Of a stretch of 64,000 nt of DNA, positions 25,481 through 37,557 are shown in pieces (positions within the stretch are counted from its first letter, which is position 1; the number at the start of each line of letters is the position of its first letter). The notes beneath the pieces were generated by a model. It saw nothing but the letters and a program-made list of their open reading frames with translations, did no database searches and was not told the DNA's origin. Position numbers and translations under genes: made by a program. This stretch comes from Pempheris klunzingeri (lineage: Eukaryota > Chordata > Actinopteri > Acropomatiformes > Pempheridae), in NCBI RefSeq assembly GCF_042242105.1, contig NC_092013.1, positions 14,501,618-14,565,617 on the forward strand, written 5' to 3'.

Positions 25481-25486
25481 TTTATT
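25481..25486 (-). terminator. UTP3 polyadenylation signal
   Basis: AATAAA on the minus strand, about 200 bases beyond the UTP3 stop codon, is the only canonical signal in a suitable position. It lies beyond the PPCS signal at 25590, so the two 3' ends overlap on opposite strands. Confidence 0.55.
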
Positions 25487-25589
25487 CATATCGCGCAATG
25501 ATCTAGAACGGAGAAACATTTTGATGTATTTTCTACAACAACGACTGAATAATGATTTAATAATACGCTTCACTATAAGGTTCACCTGT

Positions 25590-25595
25590 AATAAA
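25590..25595 (+). terminator. PPCS polyadenylation signal
   Basis: AATAAA on the plus strand, about 380 bases after the PPCS stop, is the first canonical signal downstream. It lies inside the UTP3 3'-untranslated region on the other strand. Confidence 0.5.
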
Positions 25596-25685
25596 CGGTA
25601 ACAGTACAGTCAAACAAGTACAGTCCATTGGTATTCTTTAAATCCCACACCTGCACATGTCAGCATATTTTGGATTCTCTCCTGG

Positions 25686-28600
25686 TTACTTAAATTTGGT
25701 GCTCTTCTTGACACCAGCACGAATACCAGACAGCTCTCCGCTGTATCTCGTCTCCTCCCGACGGACCTCACGGACCTGGTGAATACAGATAACGATCGAT
25801 CTTTGGAATGTGTTCGATATATCGACGTGTACTCCTGATTCAAACTCTGGAAGCACTATGATGCACTTTGACAGCATTATAGAAATGGTCTCATCAATGT
25901 GTGGGGTACAAACCTGGCCCTTTCTGCGGATTTTGGCCCGTCTGAACTTCTCTCTGTGCTTAACTCTGGGATTACGGTCGATTTTCTTCCTCTTTGGTGT
26001 GAGCCCCTTGTTCTTAGCCATCTGTGGAATTGGTAGAGGCACATAATCAGAATAACTGTTTTAAAATGACACAGTCTAACATGGAATACATGAAGAGAAT
26101 ATGGGCACCATATATTGAAATGGACTGACAAATAAAGATACATCTAAAAATGTCTCTGAAGCAATGAGTATGAGGGAAACACTTTGTAAGGTTGCTCTGA
26201 TTTGAACACTAAATACTTAATTTAAGACCATCAATTCAGGCTTGTTCGGTGTAAAAGCTGAAAGTCGCTGCAGTATGTCTTGCATCACAAGGAGGGACTG
26301 CAACTATCTTCACCTGATCTGATGCAGCCTTTTAAGTTACTTTAGGTAACCGCATCTGATGTGTAAACACTAATATTTCAGCGTGAGTGGCTGTAATTCG
26401 GTACCTGGTAAGTGATTCCTCTCTTAGCATTTGCATCCGCCTCTTCGTCATCTTCATCCTCCTCCAACCTGCAACAAATCGACAATCTATCAGATCCACT
26501 GTTGATTTTGGCTCTACTTCTATTGGAGGACTCAATATCAAGCTTACTGCTTAGCCTCTGGGTCGTTGGTCTTTCTCTTCAGTTTCGACCGTGCCTCCAC
26601 TTCTCTGTAGAAACGCAAAGCCACTTCCTCGTCCAGGTCGGAGTCTGAGTCTTCCTCGACCTCGGGCCCGGCTCCTCCAGAATCCTGCACACGAACAATC
26701 GTTAACATCAGTTACAGATTCAAATTTAGGTCTGTGAATGGAGGTATCCTGAAAAGACAGGAAACTCTCACCTTTTTCTTCTTATTGTAGGCTTTGGTCT
26801 TCTTGCCCTCAGCTGGTTTGCTCGTGGCCTCAACTTTCTCCTCACCAGCTAGCAGACTGCGAAACTGTGACGCAAGCCGAGCATCTACTGAGCCTAGTTC
26901 ATTGATGAGCTGCAGGCAGGTAAAGAAGAATCAGTGAGGCGGAGGGTTGTAACTAGCGTGGATGTGTGCGCACAGCAGATATTTCATGATCCCTCATGTC
27001 CCACAGCATTGACAATGTAATGTCCCGGCCTGCACAGTTATTGCTGCCATTGTGGAACAGTTCCAGTGTTAATGCCAAGTGTGCGGACTTACATTTCTGT
27101 AGGTGAGCAGTCTTTCAATCACAGGATGGTTATGAGCAGGGATTCGTTTTGCTTTTAGCACCAAGTAAAAGCTGATGTTTGTGCAGTAACTGCGGAGGGA
27201 AAGGATGGTTAGTCATTCAAGAAAGGACTGTGACATGACTTATGTAATTAGAATTTAATTACAACTTACTTGAGATAAAGTTGCTGTTTTGTCTTGAGGT
27301 AGTCGGCACCCTTTGGAAAACAGGAGGAAGACGATTAAGATTCACACATTTGATTGCCACGACTACATGACATCACTGACATGTCTTTTGGTATTCTGCG
27401 ACACGTATCCATGCTAGATGCTTACGACACAGCATCAAACATCACCTTTAACCCTTATGTAGTCTACAGCTACATGGAAGACCATTAATAAATGAACTGA
27501 CAGCCATTCAGTTAAAAAAAGAAGAAAAAAATCACAATCGATCTAAATCTGTTTCAATTATTTTAAGAACCGAATCACGGTCATGGTAGATTTCACTGTA
27601 AATATTTAATGCCTAAAATCGAGAGCGATGACTGATGAGTTGCTGGTGCTCTAAGAAAGACTGAAAAAGTTTCAATTCAGTAGTGGCCTATAAAAACTAA
27701 ACAGAGAATTTTCTGAGTAACTTTAAAACCAACAATCTCTGATGTAGCTAATTAAAGGCTGATCTCTGTTTTGTTCTACTTCAGTGGGCAAGAAAGAATA
27801 AAACCATCATAGAAATAAAAAAAAGAATCTCCTTTTCAATGGTCTGTCCCTAAATAAAAAAATGGACGAATGCACATTTATGAATCTTTCAATCTGCATA
27901 AGCATATTTCTTTTGGCCACTGAAAACAACAAACATTCACAAACCATCACCTTTTAAGTTCATATAACGAGCTTGTTAGCGAACAGTTGTTTATTTGCAC
28001 ATTCATCCTTTATCTAAAAGTCGTGTTTCTGTCCAGCTGCCGTGTGCAACTTCAACATTCACTCTTTTTTTTTTTTTATTAGCCGTTTTTAGTCTCTACC
28101 AACTCCTGAGGGAAATATCCTGCTCTTTAGCTGCTAAATGTTCCACTATGTTCACCTGTTCTCTGTTTACTGTGTCTCACTGCTGTGTGGCAGTGAGGAG
28201 ATAGTGTACATTGCATTTTTTCACTCAAACACAGCTGCCTGCTGCAGCTACAAACAACGCTGTGAGAGCAGTGAGAATCATCCAAAACAGTAAGTTGCGT
28301 AACAGACAAACGAACAATGAGTTGAAAAAGCTCTTTGAAGCAGAAGGGAGCTTCAGACTCAGGTGATAAATCTCTGTAGGTTCACAATGAGTGTCCGCTT
28401 TCACATTGTCACATTGTTTTTATAAAAATGTAGATTATAGCCGCTTTAAAATCCCAGGTTTGGTAACAAATTCACAGCTAGAAATGAAGCTCACACTCAC
28501 CTTTCCTGGTGGGATCTTCCCATCCGTCACCATCTGTACGAGGGGCTGCAGCTCATTCTTCAGTTCAGTGAGCTGCTCATGTCATGCAGTAAAAAGTATT

Positions 28601-30125
28601 AACAATCAATTACATCTTAGTCTGTGGTAACCGAGCAAACATCTTTCTGTTTATTGAATCTGGGGTTGTTTTACCTTTGTCTTGAAGTCCTGAATGAGTT
28701 CAAGCAGCTCTGGTGACTCCTTCTTCAGAAGTTTCATCTTTTCCTTCTTGGACATCTGCTTCAGGTCCTTCACTATCTTCTCCTCCTTTTCCAAGCTCTT
28801 GTTTTCATCCTTCTCCTCCACAGCGAACTCCTTCATTTAGACATCCACATAATACCAAAGTACCTCTTTTCAATCATCTCATGTGGACTAACTTTACTGC
28901 AGCCGTACAGCAGAGACTGACAACAAAGAAATACCTGAAAGAAGTTTAAATCATAATCCTCCTCGCTCAGATGTGCTGCTAAACGATTTTGGATACTTTT
29001 AGCCTCTTCTTCCTCCTCTTGTTCCTCAGCTTCCAACTCTTCTTGCAATTTCCCTTCTGTAATAACAAGTTACATAAACAAACACTCGCCACACAGACAG
29101 CAAAATCAGTACAGATTGCCTCAAAAATATTCCTAGAGACAAAAGATACTTACTGGTGGTCACATAGTCGGTGTCGTAGAACATCTTCTTCTTGCTGCCC
29201 CACGCCATTTCATTAGGAAGATCTGAGGAAGACGACAAACTTATAGTTTAATTGGCTTATATGACAGCAAACCAAATCCTGGACATAAGCTGATGATTTT
29301 ATGTTTACCTTCCTCTTTTTTCTCCTCTAGATCACTCTCCATGTCTGTCCCCTCTTCCTCATATTCCTCTTCTTCCTCCTCAGAATCGTCCAGGGCCATC
29401 ACTTCTTCCTGTGAATTTCAGATGATCTTGAATTTGCTCTTTAACTACATACATTTTTTGGCTGTTAATCCAGACAAACACATGAGCCAGCACCTCATCG
29501 TCCACTTCCTCGGAGTCGCTCTCCATTTGAACACCACTGGCGAGAAGTTTCTGCAGCAGAGAGACCAAAAAAAAAAAGTTAAGAAAACACAAAAACAGCC
29601 TCATACGTTTATCACGGAGCTACTAATGAGGTAAACTCACAGCAATCTTCTCATCGTGAAACTCATCGATTTTGTCCTTTGTGTACTGAATCGATTTCTG
29701 AAAGGGAGAGAGGAAATATTTTCACTGTTGACAATAACGACCACAATGTTTGTTGCTTGTTTGATACACAGCTGGCAGCCGAATCATTGTATCAATATCA
29801 CAACATGAGACTAGACACCATCAGAGTATTTTTACATTAAGAAAGTGACAGTATTTCTCAGTTTTAACTTAAACTGCTTGGCCTGCATTTCCACATGTAA
29901 TGTGCCCTGTATCCACTGATATTAACATATTATTGTGATGTTTATTATGCAGTTTTCTTTGGGTAACAATCAATAAATCAACATCTGTTAGATGCACACA
30001 GTAAAATGCACACTTTTTGTTTTGTTCTCTTAAGAGTTTTCTAGTGTATAATGTTGTAATTATGAATTAAAAACCTTTGACTCAATGCCACGTATTAAAC
30101 TAATTTCTGTGATGTGCTCTGTAGA

Positions 30126-30173
<48 letters not shown>

Positions 30174-30674
30174 ACAGACACAGACACACACACACACAGA
30201 CACAGACACAGACACAGACACAGACACAGACACAGACACACACAGTGTTTCAGTCACTGATGGAGACCACATCACTTCAGACAGTAACCCGGATCCTGTG
30301 CTGAGTCCTCCTACCTTATCAGGGACAGGCATGTCTCTGTAGGCTTTAGGGTCATCTTCATCATATCGCTCTGTCTTTTTTGGCCTTTGTATCTGCTTAC
30401 CCCTGCACAGCAAAAGAGAGGAGACAGAGCTGTGCTTAAATCTTTGCTCGTTATGTCACTGGACTGTCTTTCCTGTAGGTCCTGCTGCGAGATGTGAGGA
30501 TCGGAGATAAGAACTTATTCAACTTCAGATAGCTAAAGTTTATCCTGACACGTCCTCCTAACTAACTGTTAATGCCCGCAAGAAAATCGAGAAACCAGTG
30601 CGGAGAGGTTAAGTTTAACTTTAGCATAACTCTGATTCTGGTTTTAGCCAAACTCACCTTTGTGCTCGAACCAT
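25686..30674 (-). CDS. utp3: SAS10/UTP3, small-subunit processome component
   Basis: UTP3 (SAS10) is a nucleolar protein of the U3 small-subunit processome, which processes 18S rRNA. Sixteen coding exons close in phase: 30674-30658, 30402-30315, 29697-29641, 29550-29494, 29408-29309, 29222-29154, 29056-28935, 28830-28675, 28572-28501, 27310-27270, 27189-27093, 26909-26772, 26684-26548, 26468-26405, 26021-25914 and 25775-25686, giving 470 residues (human 479). The acidic N-terminal third has runs of Glu/Asp; WGSKKKMFYDTDY is a family motif. Residues about 200-290 form the Sas10/Utp3/C1D domain (KESPELLELIQDFK, YCTNISFYLVLKAKR). The C-terminal Sas10 domain (about 399-470) includes NKGLTPKRKKIDRNPRVKHR and ends RAGVKKSTKFK. 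Human UTP3 is, from memory, a single-exon gene, so this copy keeps an intron-rich structure. Confidence 0.97.
27311..28500 (-). other. UTP3 intron 9, about 1.2 kb
   Basis: This is the longest intron of UTP3, with GTGAGT donor and CCAAAG acceptor. Its open frames (27995, 28127, 28391) have no splice context or family similarity. Ribosome-biogenesis genes often host intronic snoRNAs, but I could not identify a convincing C/D or H/ACA box pair here. Confidence 0.6.
30129..30244. repeat. (CA)n / (CAGACA)n microsatellite in UTP3 intron 2
   Basis: About 40 bases of pure CA are followed by CAGACA hexamer repeats, 116 bases in all. It lies about 70 bases inside intron 2 from the UTP3 exon 2 donor. 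In the UTP3 transcript it reads as UG repeats. It generates long low-complexity open frames on both strands that are not genes. Confidence 0.97.
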
Positions 30675-30824
30675 CGTGGAAATCAATTAAACGTGTTTGT
30701 TGCACGTTAGCAAACGAAACGACACGTTTGAACGTCGTCGATCAGATGTTGAGATTAAAAGCAAAAGAAAACTAAATATCCAGGTGAGCTGCACACATTT
30801 CCACACTGGTTACCATGTGCTTCC

Positions 30825-30865
30825 GGGATTTCTTCTTCTTCGGTGATTTTAATGGCGGTCGACAA
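30825..30865 (-). promoter_or_regulatory. Probable UTP3 core promoter motifs
   Basis: About 155-185 bases upstream of the UTP3 ATG, an ETS-type TTCCGGG (30831) and a YY1-type AATGGCGG (30851-30858) lie 20 bases apart. Both are typical of TATA-less housekeeping promoters of ribosome-biogenesis genes. There is no TATA box. The transcription start cannot be set from sequence alone. Confidence 0.4.
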
Positions 30866-31560
30866 AGCAACGTGAAAGGTGCATACCGCCACCTATTGTC
30901 CTGCAGTGCGCACTTTATCTCGTGGTTTAAATGATTTGTTAATGGATGTGAATCAGCCAAATGACACAGAAGAAAAGACAAAAATTAAAAAGCCAAGTAA
31001 AAAGCCTCATTGATGACCTCTAATAATATTTTATCAACATTAAGTTAATTATTTTCTGGAAATGCATTCTCTGTAGGATTTCATACATTAGGACCCTAGT
31101 ATCTGATAGAAAATTGATGTCTGCTTGTGAGATGTTTGAGGAAATGATGATTGTTTGTATTCTTCTGGATATTCTCTTTGTTCTCCTAAAGATAAAAGCT
31201 CTTCTCCTGCCTCGCTTCCATTGTGTGCTCCCTGTCTTCAGCAGAGTAGGAACTGGTTGATTCATTCTGCTGCTGTATCGTATTTCTTGCTCTTGTAAAA
31301 ACTTGTTCTCTGCTTACAAAATGTGACTTGAACATCAAGTCCCTCAAATCCCAGAGAAAAACACGACTTCAGTGACTTTAATGTTAGCTACACGCCTATT
31401 GTCTCTTTACTTCATAATTCATCAATCACACATCACTCACTGTCCACCATATTTTTTTCCCCTCACTAACGCCAACCCCTGGTGACACGAAGAACATTGA
31501 ACCATGTAAACTTGTTAGAAGAAGAATGTGAAAATAAAATGGGACCATGAAAGTTCAGCA
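30866..31560. other. Spacer between UTP3 and FAM83-family gene
   Basis: About 700 bases of AT-rich DNA separate the probable UTP3 promoter from the FAM83-type 3' end. No open frame with support is seen. The two genes run in the same direction. Confidence 0.5.
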
Positions 31561-31574
31561 TTGCATCAAACACA

Positions 31575-31580
31575 TTTATT
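31575..31580 (-). terminator. FAM83-family gene polyadenylation signal
   Basis: AATAAA on the minus strand lies about 210 bases after the stop codon at 31789, the first canonical signal downstream. It leaves about 700 bases to the UTP3 promoter motifs. Confidence 0.55.
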
Positions 31581-31788
31581 TACAGCATACAGTGAAACAT
31601 GAGACATCAAATCAACAGATAGAACTGATGTGCATCTTTCATATTAGAACAGTTTTATTGTCACAGCCTGTCTGGGGATTGGTTTAGGTAGTTAACACTG
31701 CAGAAGTCGTGATTATCCACTGCTGGTAGCTGCCTTTTGTCAGAGACAGAAGATGCTCTTAAAGAACATATTTCTCAAATGTTTTTTC

Positions 31789-34700
31789 TTATTTTTTCCC
31801 TTCACATTCCTGATCTCGTTCCATCTCTGCCAGCGACCTCCTCCAGCTCACACCGGAGGTGTAAGTGGAGCTGCGAGGCCGCTCTCTGGGCAGAAAGGTT
31901 TTTGAAGTACTGTACAACAAAGGTTTCAGCTCATCGTTCCTCTTCTTCATCAGTGCAATAGCAGGTGTCATATGATCCAGGTCAAAGCGCTGCCAAGGAA
32001 ACAGAGGTGGACAGTAACAAAGAAGATTACATTTATACTGTGTTTGAATCCAGTTTTAAAGTAACTGCTCCTCGTTAATGTGACTCCTCATGAATACATG
32101 GATAATTTTGTGCTGTGAAATCGATCAGTCTGTAGGACAGGACAAGTCCCAAGATAAAGTTCAGGTGTCACAAGATGATGAAACACTAAACAGTGTTTTT
32201 TGTGGATTATCTAAAGCAACATTCTTCTCTCAGAATAGACATTGCTTTTGATTTATGAAATGCAATTTGCCAATGCTGCCATTGCTTTGGAGTGGAAACA
32301 GAGGTAGATATCATAAAAAAACAAACAAATGAAAACAAAACAATCTGCATGGCTGGATATCAGCCGAGGCAAGTGAATGAATAAGTTTGTTTGGGCTTAT
32401 TTTATAGTAATGGTTCTCTACTTTTCTTCTACGTTCAGTAAAGATTTAGAGTGCCTCTAAAGAGTAAAATCATTGCAAGCTGTGAACTTCTTTTTGTGAG
32501 AAGTATCAGGTCCTCCAGCCCTCCTGCTACACAGGCAGAGAAATGCATACTTACACTGGCCTTAAACTCTGGCACCGGGGCTCCTCTCTCATCAGGCTTT
32601 GTGTCTGGGCTGTGTACACTCAGGTTCATCATGGACTGGCTCAGTTCTGACACAGCGGCCTTTGATTCTCTCCTGAGAGGCCCTGAAGCGCTCTGCTGAG
32701 GCAGGAGCCTCTTCATAAAGTCATTCAGAGGGCTGAAGCTCTCAGACTGCGGCACACTCAGGATTATTGGTCTCTGCAGGGAGAGAAATCCATCTGGGTT
32801 TCTGTATCAAGGTCAACTCAAGTGTTTCGACAGCAAACGACGGGCAGCGACTTACTCTAGAGGACGGTGTGCTCTCCACTTTGGATCGACTTTCATTCAT
32901 GCTGCTCTTCTCCTCCAGAATGGGCTCCTTCTTTGAGGGGTGTCTTCTCGTAGTAGAGGACAGTATGACCATGTTGTGTGTCGGCTCCATTGCTTTGTCA
33001 TTAAGTCTTGTAGTTGTTTGGTAATCTAAATTGTTGCTCTTCTCTGTGGAGAGCTTCCTGGAAAGGGCTTTCTCTAGTATGTGTTCCACCCTGCAGAAGA
33101 AAAAAAACATTTTCTTTTGGATATGACATTTCAATGATAAGTTATTCACTGTCTTTCTGATATTTTTTGGGTGTTACCTTTTTATTCTCTCTGGACTTGT
33201 ACTTGGCAGGTCTGTTGGTGTGGGCTGTGCATTTCTATGAAAACAAAGACCCAAAGGAAATTGGCAAACATTGGCAGGAAACATAGAACAGCAACATAGA
33301 GTATTAATCATAATGTCAGTATTGAGTGTGACAAGGCTCACTTGAAAGTTGTTGATTTATCTGGCTCATTGTTTGTCATTGCAGAGGGATTCTCACTTAC
33401 TCTGTGGCATACAAAAAGAGATCAATTAAGCCCTGTAACCAACCTGCAACACAACACTACACTACACTATCCTCAATGGGGGACATTTCTCAAAGAGACT
33501 GATAAGAAACAGAAGACATGTTTCAATATTTTGGTAAATGTTTCAACAAAAGGTCAATTATGGTACAAAAATAACAAAAACTTCCTGTACAACAGCACAG
33601 AGCAAAGTTACATGTGAAAACTGAATTTCAAATATTTACTGTATGGTTGGTCTACAGACAAGTTAAATCAAGATGGTCCATGTACCTTTTCTTATGCACA
33701 AATTGGTTTCCATTGGTTGTAAAACCATCCATAACTGGTGTCTTTTTATCAGACAGCCTGTTGTTCTGCAGGGGCATTTCATGTTGATCAGGATGACTGT
33801 CCGGCAAGCAGCCGTCTCTCTGGACAACCCCCATGGCTTCCCAGTCCAGGAAGTAATTACCAGATGGGGATGGAGGGTTAGTAATCTCAGGCTCCAAAGC
33901 GAAATGTTTTTGAAACCCGAGATGTGAGAAGTCTCTGAGCTGATGAGTCACATCTACATGAGTACCTGCAACCCTCCGCATGCCCGAGACGGGGAGCGAA
34001 GAAGCAAAAAGGATCCTGAACTCCCTGTCAAATGAGTCAACAACGGGGCCCCTCAGAACAGTGATCAGCTGTCGGTGCAGGTGGGCGTCTGTCCATGTGA
34101 GGCTGCAGAGTACAAACACAACTTACATCACTCCCCCAGCGTGTTTGACATGTATAAAAGTAAAGAGATCACAGACATAACTGCTCACCTGTAGCTGCCA
34201 TGAATCACTGTCTCTAAATCCACCAGAATGAACTTGTTTTTCATTTCCCCGACCACCATTCGTCCAGTCCTCGAACAGAAGGTTTTCCCTCCAAGAACAC
34301 GGACCTGCATGTTCTGCCAGATCACAAGCTTACGTTAAAACTCAAGATTGGATTACATCGAAACTTTGTGTTTATCCGTGATTGAATGCAAACTCCACGT
34401 TTGGAGTTGCTGGCCATCAATCCAATAGTAAAGATGTTTCCATCTAAAACATAAATGTCAAACTCAGAGGAAAAAATCAACAAAGTCATCTGAGTTCATC
34501 CTGTGGTAGGCATCGATATTTGTATCAAATTTCATGGCAATCTATCTAAAAAAAAATTATTTCAGTCTGGACCAAAGTGGCGGGCTGACTAACCCACAAA
34601 GCAGCACTATTAGCATGGCTAAAACTTGTGCATCTGATTGTTATGGTGTACCAGTAGAATTTAAAAAAGGATCACTCTGAATAGTCTGTTCCTCATAATA

Positions 34701-36172
34701 GATTCTTATTTCATTTGATAGATTATTTTAGTAGGATTTCAGATTACTTAAATAGGATTTTTTTCATTTTGTTCTCAAGATCAGGCAGGTTTTCACCACT
34801 TAAAGAAAGACAGTTGACAGTGAATGCTGTGCAACCAGTTTAGCTATGTGTGGCTACAAGATACATTCCTAACATAAGTAAAGAGAGGAGGAGGAGATTC
34901 TTCTCTACAGTACGTAAGTGTTTAATTACAATGTTGTGCACTTTCTTTGATATGTGACCAATTGTGACTGATCTGTTAGACCGCGTGTGCCTGATTTAGC
35001 AAAATAAAATCTCCTTTAATTTACTTTAGGTGTCAAACATTCTCGAGAGGATGGCTGTTAGGTGTGTGCTGATGTGTAGGGGGTGACTCACCGGATGCCT
35101 GAATCTGTTGAGCGTGAAATTCTCCTGAATAGGCCTTTGGTTCAGGATGATGTAGACTGGGACTCCCCGAGAGGCAGCATTATGTAAATCATCAATTATT
35201 GCACCGTCTGTCAATCTGTCTGTCACTATGGCAATTACCTGTGTAGTGCACAAAATGTTGCAAAAATATAGCTGACAGGAGCATTCAGGAAGTGAACTAA
35301 ACACAAACTAAAACCACTCCTTTCCTTCTTATTTTTGTTAGATGATAGATGCAGATAATCATACAAAAAAAGAGCAAGCACTCACAATAAAATGCAGTAA
35401 AGTAAAAGAACTCATCCTGACGAAAGGCTTCTTTCAGAGTGTCAAACGTCATTGATGCATCAACCTTTAACCGCCATTTTTATGTTGTAGCAAGTGCAGG
35501 TTGCTTCATGTCTGAGATTTTAAACTGCAGTTTAAAGTGCAGTACATGAAATATTTTTCCATTCATATTTTTTTCAAGTGCAAACTACAGCCATTGAATA
35601 AACACAGCAAAACAGCAAAAAGTACATTTCCCTCCACCTCTAGTCATATGAAACTACGTGTTGGGCTCATTCATAAAAATGAAATCCCCATCATGTTTGC
35701 ATACTTGGCAGGCCTTTTGCAAGTGACGCCTGATGACCTCTCTGACGGGAGGTTCTCCCTCAGCAGGAGGACTGGTGTGGACTGTAATGCTCTCCGTTGG
35801 CACCCAGGGGCTTTTTTCAGGCCACCCTAGCTCCAGGTTTGGGGCAGGTGTGTCTGAGTAGGATGGGAAGTATGTGGAACAGAAGTCCTCTATCCCTGCG
35901 CTATCCTCTGCTCCTTCCTCCTCTCCTTGCACCTGTAGCGGATTGAAGCGATAGTCCTGAGCCCAGCTGGTTATCTGGCTGACCTCTTGTGAGGACAGGA
36001 AGCAGCCGGAGCGCTCTGCACCAATGAAGCTGTAGAAGGCCTCTGGTCCTGCATTTAGGAGGGTCTCCACTGCTTGACGCTCCCTCTCACAATGTAAGAA
36101 CTCCGGGGAAGACTCGTTCACCGGCAGGAACACTGCATCCTCATCAAGGCTCTGCTCTCTGGAGTTCGACAT
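31789..36172 (-). CDS. fam83e: FAM83-family protein, probably FAM83E
   Basis: FAM83 proteins share an N-terminal DUF1669 with a phospholipase-D-like fold that lacks PLD activity and scaffolds CK1 kinases. Nine exons close in phase: 36172-35705, 35238-35092, 34313-34189, 34102-33686, 33401-33342, 33234-33178, 33090-32856, 32773-32555 and 31989-31789, giving 642 residues. DUF1669 spans about 20-290: FLHCERERQAVETLL, TYFPSYSDTPAP.LELGWP, VIAIVTDRLTDGAIIDDL, then GSYSLTWTDAHLHRQL. The PLD-like HxK position reads KNKF, so the histidine is absent. The C-terminal half is Ser/Pro-rich, low in family similarity, and ends in a conserved-looking HMTPAIALMKKRNDELKPLL segment. The FAM83E assignment rests on the DAHLHR/DARLHR-type segment and on EMP3 next door, as on human 19q13.3; another FAM83 member is possible. 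Confidence 0.88.
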
Positions 36173-37340
36173 GACAGCAGCTACCCGGTGCTTCTCTGGG
36201 AACAAGTGATGTCTATCAAAGTTCCCACTACTGACTCCTGTAGCTGTGCGATGACAGGACTATTCCAGGCCAGCTTGTGTCACCCTCCGATCTAGTTAAA
36301 GTGATCATTTCATTCATCCCTCTGGCATAAAGAGCTTCCCAGAGCACAGATGATATCTTGATCTTTATGATGTGTTTCACTCAGATAAGGCCTGTTCAGG
36401 GTTCACAGGTTCACAAGTGCATTTTATGTTCTGCTGCAGTCTCGTCCCCCCCGGCTCATGTTGACACAAGAAAGCAAGTAGAATTTTAGAATAAGTAGAA
36501 GTGATCGGCGTGTCTGCCAGCTTTAAAAAAAAGTCAGTTTGAATATGAAAATCAGCACATTATGAAAACTCACCGACTGGGCAGCATGTCTCATCTCTCA
36601 GCCTCAACTATTACTCACAAGCTCTCAGGAGCTGTAGCTCTTCGTGCATTCCCTCCCCTGTATGTCATGTCAGTAACCCTTCCACTCCTTGTTATCGACA
36701 GATTCCAGAGATTCTGCGCAGCTGACAGATTGGTTAACTGCTCAGACACAGAGTCACAATCCCACGGGCCCATCTCTTTGACATTCACAGCTGCAGTATC
36801 TAAATCATATTAAGGTCTCTGGTATTCTGTTTTAATTCAATGCACTTCCTAAATGTGTGTGAGGAGTGTGTTGACAAATATTGTTATCTATACCTTATCA
36901 AAGTGGCTGCCATTTACTTCACAGCTTTCTTTTTGAACTAGTCCAGCCTGACAGGTAGGTTTGTGGGCAAGAGAGTAACAGGTAACTTGACTTCCTATCC
37001 AAAGGCGTCAGGTGCAGTTTCTTGTTGGAAATAGCTTTGTAAAATAGTTTATCAGTTGATTATAATCATCCTCCACTATTACAATAAGCATACTTTAACA
37101 CAGTAAACAATGAATCCCACGAAAACAACAAGTAGTTAAGTGACAAAGTTGACGCACCCTTTCGCAACCGCTGTTATATATAGGATTGCACCTGCACTTA
37201 ACACAAAACAAACAGGCCTCACACAGATTTAGCCCTTGAAATACAAGAATGTGTAACACAACGTACAAAGTGACAACAATCAGTGTTTTTAATGAGTAAA
37301 CATAAATATATATGATTCTGGCAAATATCTTCGTGTGACT
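36173..37340. other. Spacer / FAM83-type promoter side
   Basis: This lies upstream of the FAM83-type start and downstream of EMP3. No supported exon is seen. The short frame at 36562 has no splice context. The FAM83-type promoter or an untranslated exon should lie here, but no clear motif stands out. Confidence 0.45.
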
Positions 37341-37344
37341 GAAT

Positions 37345-37350
37345 TTTATT
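37345..37350 (-). terminator. EMP3 polyadenylation signal
   Basis: AATAAA on the minus strand lies about 210 bases after the EMP3 stop codon, in a suitable position and the first canonical match. Confidence 0.5.
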
Positions 37351-37557
37351 TTTCTTGATTTGGTCTTGAGCAACAACAACGTGTCTCACAGAGGGAGATG
37401 CCACCATGATGAGATAACGTCCCTCATGCCACGTGGGTGCATGCTGAGTCAGAAAGAAAACAGCAATGTATCATTCAAAGGGGTATTTACATTCTCAGTC
37501 ATCTTATTTTCTCATCACACTCTTAGTAAGGGCTTTTTCATCTTTTCTGTTTTTGGC

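Noticed and set aside
25810-26143. Plus- and minus-strand frames overlapping UTP3 exon 15
   Set aside because: They are shadows of the conserved Sas10 exon in wrong frames or read into the intron.
27311-28500. Possible intronic snoRNA in the long UTP3 intron
   Set aside because: TGATGA-like and CTGA strings occur, but not as a correctly spaced C/D pair with terminal stem; not supportable by eye.
30060-30413. Long overlapping open frames of Val/Cys/Ser and Thr/His/Asp repeats on both strands
   Set aside because: They are translations of the (CA)n/(CAGACA)n microsatellite; only the UTP3 exon at 30315-30402 is real.
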